DNA of 64,000 nt from Algoriphagus sp. A40 (GTDB taxonomy: Bacteria > Bacteroidota > Bacteroidia > Cytophagales > Cyclobacteriaceae), in contig NZ_MUNY01000031.1 of the NCBI RefSeq assembly GCF_002002735.1, forward strand, positions 24,891-88,890, in the 5' to 3' direction. Below the pieces are notes generated by a model that was not told where the DNA came from, made no database searches, and saw only the letters and a list, made by a program, of their open reading frames with translations. A program made the translations under genes and the position numbers. Positions 59,461 to 64,000 of this stretch are shown one piece after another. The stretch's first letter is position 1. Every line of letters starts with the position of its first letter.

Positions 59461-62400
59461 TTAGAATGTAACATCAAGTTTGAAACCCACTGGGATCACC
59501 CACGGATCCACATTGTATCGCTCGATACCTTGTTTAAACTGAGTACCTCGGTTTCCTTTGGAGGCCTCAGCCTGGAAGGCGCGCTCCGGGTCAATTCCAA
59601 ATCCGGAATCTTTGGTCCAAAGCATGATGTTTCGGCTATATACCGATAAGTTGGCTCCCTGAATTCCGATTTTCTGAGCAACATTTCTTGGTAGTCTATA
59701 TCCAAGGGAAATTTCACGGAGTTTGATAAAGTCAGCATCAAACATGGCAGGAGTACCAAATTCCCAAGGGAAACTTACCACGTAAGGGAGGAATGTAGTT
59801 CCCGGTCCGCCGAGGTTTTCCTTGATCAAAACAAAATTTCCTTCTTCGTCATGATACCCTACTACACCTGGTGCAAAAGTGCCGTCATAAACAGTGGTGC
59901 CGCTAAATCCTTCAGGAAACCCTCCATAGCCAGGAGTTGGACCTCCAATTGGACGGAGTTCTTCGGAAAGCAACAACCAGTCGGCATTGTCAATAACCCA
60001 TTGACGGAGTTCCTCTCCCGGACCAAGTCCATTGGGATTAACCAGATTGTCCAGCCAGGATTGAGTGGAGGCGCTTTCTGAGAAATATCTGAAAGTCTGG
60101 GACATATACTGCCCACCACTTCTCCAGTCAAAGGTCATGTTCAAGGACCAGTTTTTAAAGGACAGGCTGGATTGCATACCCATCAAAAAGTCCGGATTGT
60201 AATTACCGACTTTAACCGGCTTGGCTGTTGGAAGCCATTCTGCGTCCAAGCCCTGACCGATAATCGGGTATCCGAAGTAAGGGGAGTTTTTGTCAGTAAC
60301 CCGCTGCTTTTGGAAGGAGTAAATATTTCCTACCAGCCCGTCTTCACCGGTTTCTTCGTTCGCAACATAGCCATAGGAATAGCTCTTGTTGTCGCTCCAG
60401 AATTCAATGACATCTACTCCTTCGGCAAGTTCCCTGATATAGGTTCTGTTTCTGGAGAAGTTCATGTTGATATCCCAGGTCCAATTTTCCTTTCTGATAG
60501 GAGTCAGACCCAATACCACTTCAATCCCTTTGCTTTCCAAAAGACCTGCGTTGATATTGATGTTGTTGAAACCCGATGAAACTGGCAGTGGGATATTTGG
60601 AAGGATTTGATTTCTGTTTTCCATGAAATAATAGGTTCCTTCCAATCTTACACGGTCGTCAAACAACCCCAAGTCCAAACCTACTTCATAGGAGGTGGCT
60701 TTTTCTGGGTTCAGATCCGGAGCCAGGATTGTTCCTGATTTGCCCATTCGGATAGCGCTACCCCACTGTCCATAGTTGTTGTAGGTTGGGTAGAGGTTGT
60801 ATGGGCTGGTGTCATTTCCTACCTGTGCATAACCACCTCGGACTTTCAATTGGGATATTTTTTCCGTGAGGGAGAAGGCATCATTTATCATCATGCTCAA
60901 AGAAGCAGATGGATAGAAGTAGGAGTGGTTTTGGATTGGAAGCGTACTTGACCAGTCATTTCTTGCAGTTATGTCAAGATACAACCAGTCCTTCCAGCCG
61001 ATATTGGCCATGGAATAGATGCTGTAAATCCCTCTTTGAGACCAAGAGGAAGCATAATCCAAGGAAGCATTAGCGATGTTGGAGACAGAGAAAACGTTTG
61101 GAACAACCAATCCGGCTCCGGCTTTGGAGGAGTTGGAGATGTAGGTGTTTTTAGCGTAAAGTGAGTTTCCACCGGCGGAAATACTGAAGTTTAGTTTATC
61201 CCAAACCTTTGAGTATGTCGCCAGGAAATCAATGTTTCGTTCCGTGGAGGAAATGTTGGCGAGACCATAAGCTCCGTTGTTTGGTTCTTTGGTATATCCC
61301 AATGGAATCTTGGTTTCGCGACGCTCGTCGTATTGATCGAGGAGGTAGCGGCCTCTGATCTTGAAGGACTCGGAGATTTCCCATTCAGCCATGATGTTGC
61401 CATAAATTCGGTTTCTTTCGAAGCTGTTTTTCACTTCATGTGCCAAGAAATAAGGGTTTTCATGGTTTGGAGAAGCTCGAAGTACCTGAAGTCCTTCCTG
61501 GCCTGGAATCCAATAATCCTCCAATCTTTGAATGTCTATTTCCTGAGGATTTGAGTAAGCCCACTGGAGCGGGTTGGTTCCCCGGTTACTGGAAGGACGG
61601 TTGTTAGACCAGCTTTTGTTAAAGTTTACACTGGTACTTATCGTAAGATTCTTGACCGGACTGGTGGAAGCGGCAGTGGAGAAGTTGTTTTTGTACAGAT
61701 CAGAACCCGGGATTATTCCCTGGTGAGTCATATTGGTCAAATTGAGGCGGTAATCCAATGTTTCGGTACTGTTGGAAGCCGAAATACCATTTGTAGTGGT
61801 GATACCGGTATTCACGAAGTTGTTCACATTGTCAGGATTGGAAACCAATTCAGTCGGAATCGGAAAACCGTTTGCATCAAGTGGAGCGTTCCATTGTTGA
61901 GCAAAATAGCCCTTGTCCAATTCAGGTCCTGCACCTGCACCATCACCTGCATTTACCGGAGGAAGCACGCCGCCACCCACATCTTCAGGTCGGAAGGAAA
62001 AGTATCCGGAAGCAAAGTCTTTTTGAACATTCAAGAATTGGTAAGGAACGTCAAGTACAGTATTGGAGACCAAATTGACTTGCATTCTTTGGTTTTTCTT
62101 GGCCTTTTTGGTGGTAATCAATACTACTCCGTTACCGGCACGGGTACCATAAAGAGCAGCAGCACTTGGACCTTTGAGGACCGTTACATTCTCGATGTCT
62201 TCTGGATTGAGGTCACTGATGGCATTTCCGTAATCCACAATGTTGTCGGCACCGAACCTTCCAAGGTTGTTAAGGGAGTTGGACATAGGAACCCCGTCCA
62301 CAACAAATAGCGGCTGGTTGTCTGTATTAAGGGAAGTAGCTCCCCGGATCACCATAGATACCGATGATCCTGTGCCACCGGTAGAATTGATAGTGGCACC

Positions 62401-62889
62401 AGCCACTTTACCTGCAAGGGAATTGAGGACGTTTTCCTGCGCCACTCGGGTTAGATCTTCGCCTTGGACTTTGCCTACAGAATAGCCCAGGGATCTTTCC
62501 TCACGTTGTATACCCAAGGCAGTTACTACCACTTCTTCCAGACCGGTGGAGGTCTCTTTCATGGAGGTATTGACTGTGGTTTGGTTGCCTACCGGTATTT
62601 CTACAGCATCAAATCCGATAAAGGAAAATACCAAAACAGCATCCCGATTGGGCACTTCGATGGTGTAATCCCCATTGATATCGGTCACTGTCCCGGTTTG
62701 AGTCCCTTTAAGTAGGACGTTTACACCAGGAAGAGCGTAGGTGTCGGTCTCACTGATGACTTTCCCTGAGATCTTTATCGGTGATTGGGCCATGACGGCC
62801 GATAAGCCGGTCAGCCAGCAGCAGAACAGCAGGAGCATAAAGGCTTTTCCTACAGAAGGGGAAAGCAGTTTTTTGGAAATATGATTCAT
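59461..62889 (-). CDS. SusC/RagA family TonB-linked outer-membrane transporter
   Basis: The 1142-residue protein has a signal peptide (about 14-34), a carboxypeptidase-regulatory-like domain (about 38-110: I-S-G-K-V-I-S-E ... D-I-N-G-D-Y-T-I), a TonB plug (about 118-240) and a beta-barrel to the C-terminal V-T-F. The SusC signature L-Q-G-K-V-A-G type segment appears as N-S-L-A-G-K-V-A-G-A-T-I. It imports oligosaccharides or other large nutrients using TonB energy, with SusD as lid. The substrate is inferred from neighbours to be a lipid-linked or glycosidic compound. Confidence 0.97.
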   Translation of the reverse strand: MNHISKKLLSPSVGKAFMLLLFCCWLTGLSAVMAQSPIKISGKVISETDTYALPGVNVLLKGTQTGTVTDINGDYTIEVPNRDAVLVFSFIGFDAVEIPVGNQTTVNTSMKETSTGLEEVVVTALGIQREERSLGYSVGKVQGEDLTRVAQENVLNSLAGKVAGATINSTGGTGSSVSMVIRGATSLNTDNQPLFVVDGVPMSNSLNNLGRFGADNIVDYGNAISDLNPEDIENVTVLKGPSAAALYGTRAGNGVVLITTKKAKKNQRMQVNLVSNTVLDVPYQFLNVQKDFASGYFSFRPEDVGGGVLPPVNAGDGAGAGPELDKGYFAQQWNAPLDANGFPIPTELVSNPDNVNNFVNTGITTTNGISASNSTETLDYRLNLTNMTHQGIIPGSDLYKNNFSTAASTSPVKNLTISTSVNFNKSWSNNRPSSNRGTNPLQWAYSNPQEIDIQRLEDYWIPGQEGLQVLRASPNHENPYFLAHEVKNSFERNRIYGNIMAEWEISESFKIRGRYLLDQYDERRETKIPLGYTKEPNNGAYGLANISSTERNIDFLATYSKVWDKLNFSISAGGNSLYAKNTYISNSSKAGAGLVVPNVFSVSNIANASLDYASSWSQRGIYSIYSMANIGWKDWLYLDITARNDWSSTLPIQNHSYFYPSASLSMMINDAFSLTEKISQLKVRGGYAQVGNDTSPYNLYPTYNNYGQWGSAIRMGKSGTILAPDLNPEKATSYEVGLDLGLFDDRVRLEGTYYFMENRNQILPNIPLPVSSGFNNININAGLLESKGIEVVLGLTPIRKENWTWDINMNFSRNRTYIRELAEGVDVIEFWSDNKSYSYGYVANEETGEDGLVGNIYSFQKQRVTDKNSPYFGYPIIGQGLDAEWLPTAKPVKVGNYNPDFLMGMQSSLSFKNWSLNMTFDWRSGGQYMSQTFRYFSESASTQSWLDNLVNPNGLGPGEELRQWVIDNADWLLLSEELRPIGGPTPGYGGFPEGFSGTTVYDGTFAPGVVGYHDEEGNFVLIKENLGGPGTTFLPYVVSFPWEFGTPAMFDADFIKLREISLGYRLPRNVAQKIGIQGANLSVYSRNIMLWTKDSGFGIDPERAFQAEASKGNRGTQFKQGIERYNVDPWVIPVGFKLDVTF

Positions 62890-62932
62890 GGATGTTGGGT
62901 TAGAGGTTTATAAATACCAGATTTTGCCATGC

Positions 62933-63862
62933 CTATTCAACCAGAGAAAAAGTCAAAATCAGCGCATGGGAATTAAGTGGTACATGATTGGCAGAGGCAG
63001 CCATATACATGACTACCCGCATGGATTTGTCGGTGATGTCCTGTAGGATGACTTTTCTCTGGAAATCCATAAAACCTAAAAACTCTTTTCCGGAAAAATC
63101 AAGAGTGCTTACTCCGGGGTAGGTTAGTTTGCCTCCAGGTCCATAGACAGATGGCACTACGAAATCTTCCTTCACCACATAGGTAAAGGTGGCATTAGCC
63201 TCTGGGGTGAATTTTCCGGTGCAAAGACCAAAGGATTTACCACCTTGATTAACAACTCCCGCACCTCCGGTTGTTACCATTTGGTAAACCAAGCCACTGA
63301 ATGCCGCCTTATCCTCCTTTACATCATGGGAATATTTTCCGTCATAGTGGAAAGTATAGGTGTCGTTATAGACCTCGCCCATTCCCAAAAACAAATCAAA
63401 TGCTCCTGTTGGAAGTTCTGCAGGAGCCCCTTTGGCAACTGTAAAGGTTTGGTCTGCATTGGCAAGCCGGTCATTTTTGCTGTGGGCGGCCGTCAGTTTC
63501 CAGGTTTTACCATCGGTGTCGGTTGCTCCACCAGTCAATAAGACATAAGGTGTAATGGCAACTGCAAGGTTGGATTCCGTGGTGACCGTGCCGGTTCCTC
63601 CGGTTACTGAGAGTTTTACAGTATAATAGCCACCTTCTTTATAAGCGTGAACAGGATTGGCCTCAGTACTCGTCTGTCCATCTCCAAAATCCCATAAATA
63701 GGTATTGGTATTTACAGAGAGGGCAGTGAATGCAACTTGTTTTTCCACTATGCTAAAATGGATAATTGCCGATGTAGGAAGTGGATCCTCTTCTTCCTCT
63801 TTGCAGGAAAAGAGGAATAGGTTGGCCATTACACAGAGTGTAAGTAGTAAGTTTTTTTTCAT
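62933..63862 (-). CDS. PKD-domain lipoprotein upstream of susC
   Basis: The 309-residue protein has a lipobox F-S-C with Cys20, an acidic stretch E-E-E-E-D after it (as in surface-exported Bacteroidota lipoproteins), a PKD domain (about 30-105: T-Y-L-W-D-F-G-D-G-Q-T-S and H-A-Y-K-E-G-G-Y-Y-T-V) and about 200 residues of unknown beta-rich sequence (T-G-G-A-T-D-T-D-G-K-T-W-K-L). It is first gene of the SusCD arm. Likely a surface glycan- or substrate-binding protein. Confidence 0.9.
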   Translation of the reverse strand: MKKNLLLTLCVMANLFLFSCKEEEEDPLPTSAIIHFSIVEKQVAFTALSVNTNTYLWDFGDGQTSTEANPVHAYKEGGYYTVKLSVTGGTGTVTTESNLAVAITPYVLLTGGATDTDGKTWKLTAAHSKNDRLANADQTFTVAKGAPAELPTGAFDLFLGMGEVYNDTYTFHYDGKYSHDVKEDKAAFSGLVYQMVTTGGAGVVNQGGKSFGLCTGKFTPEANATFTYVVKEDFVVPSVYGPGGKLTYPGVSTLDFSGKEFLGFMDFQRKVILQDITDKSMRVVMYMAASANHVPLNSHALILTFSLVE

Positions 63863-63920
63863 TTGTTCATAGACTGGTTATAGTGGATTTTTGGATTAAT
63901 ATGAGGGTGATATTTTTCCG

Positions 63921-63950
63921 TTAAGATATAAGTATTACATGAATGGCAAA
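63921..63950 (-). promoter_or_regulatory. Candidate promoter of the SusCD operon
   Basis: On the minus strand TTTG, 18 bases, TATCTTAA, similar to the Bacteroidota pattern with two mismatches, 59 bases before the PKD gene. No regulator gene is in view on this side. Confidence 0.4.
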
Positions 63951-64000
63951 GTGTAAATAACAGAAAGCCATCAGATTATTTTTTATTTAAATAATTATTA

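Overview
The window looks like a chromosomal segment of a Bacteroidota bacterium, most likely order Cytophagales (Cyclobacteriaceae/Algoriphagus-like). The reasons are a SusC/SusD pair, DUF3078, DUF3108 and DUF5687 proteins, a monomeric NADP isocitrate dehydrogenase, promoters of the TTTG / TAnnTTTG type, almost no Shine-Dalgarno signals, and tRNA genes without an encoded CCA. The genus is inference from protein style; no rRNA is present.

Layout. (1) 1-10.5 kb: the 3' end of a GH16 glucanase, a small membrane sensor, then two divergent operons around 6.8-7.06 kb. Together they look like a periplasmic 3-keto-glycoside pathway: a Tat-exported GMC dehydrogenase with its small subunit, a lipoprotein cytochrome c as electron acceptor, a DUF1080 (3-keto-disaccharide hydrolase) lipoprotein, three xylose-isomerase-like TIM barrels, a Gfo/Idh/MocA oxidoreductase and an MFS importer. 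(2) 10.5-12.9 kb: a minus-strand tRNA cluster (Lys, Pro, Arg, Lys) mixed with a GIY-YIG nuclease gene, tRNA-derived direct repeats, a perfect 100-bp tandem repeat and four pseudo-tRNAs. In all four the 17-nt anticodon arm is replaced by an 18-nt palindrome of the form TCCCGAT-N4-ATCGGGA. (3) 12.9-27.5 kb: housekeeping genes (gap, icd, def, ruvX, S41 protease, nitroreductase, ABC exporter, VOC proteins). (4) 27.5-31.7 kb: a divergent cluster of a CX5R phosphatase and an operon of a Cas10-like two-palm protein overlapping a GT8-like glycosyltransferase, followed by a second DXD glycosyltransferase. No CRISPR array or other cas gene is visible. (5) 31.7-49.3 kb: tmRNA; dnaX carrying an A10 slip site whose -1 frame is open for another 198 codons; wall and peptidase genes; an orphan VapB antitoxin; the rplM-rpsI-rpsB-tsf operon; a HipA-like kinase/DUF3037 pair; a PhoR/PhoB-like two-component pair; recA. 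(6) 49.5-64 kb: a catabolic locus with two convergent arms. The plus arm encodes a ceramidase-like hydrolase, a glycerophosphodiesterase, a PHP protein and a GH31. The minus arm encodes a PKD lipoprotein, SusC, SusD, a second ceramidase-like protein and an FG-GAP protein.

The three places most worth attention are the Cas10-like/phosphatase/glycosyltransferase cluster, the anticodon-arm-swapped tRNA repeats beside a GIY-YIG gene, and the dnaX slippage site. No insertion sequence, integrase or CRISPR array was seen. All family calls rest on reading motifs and lengths; no database search was possible.
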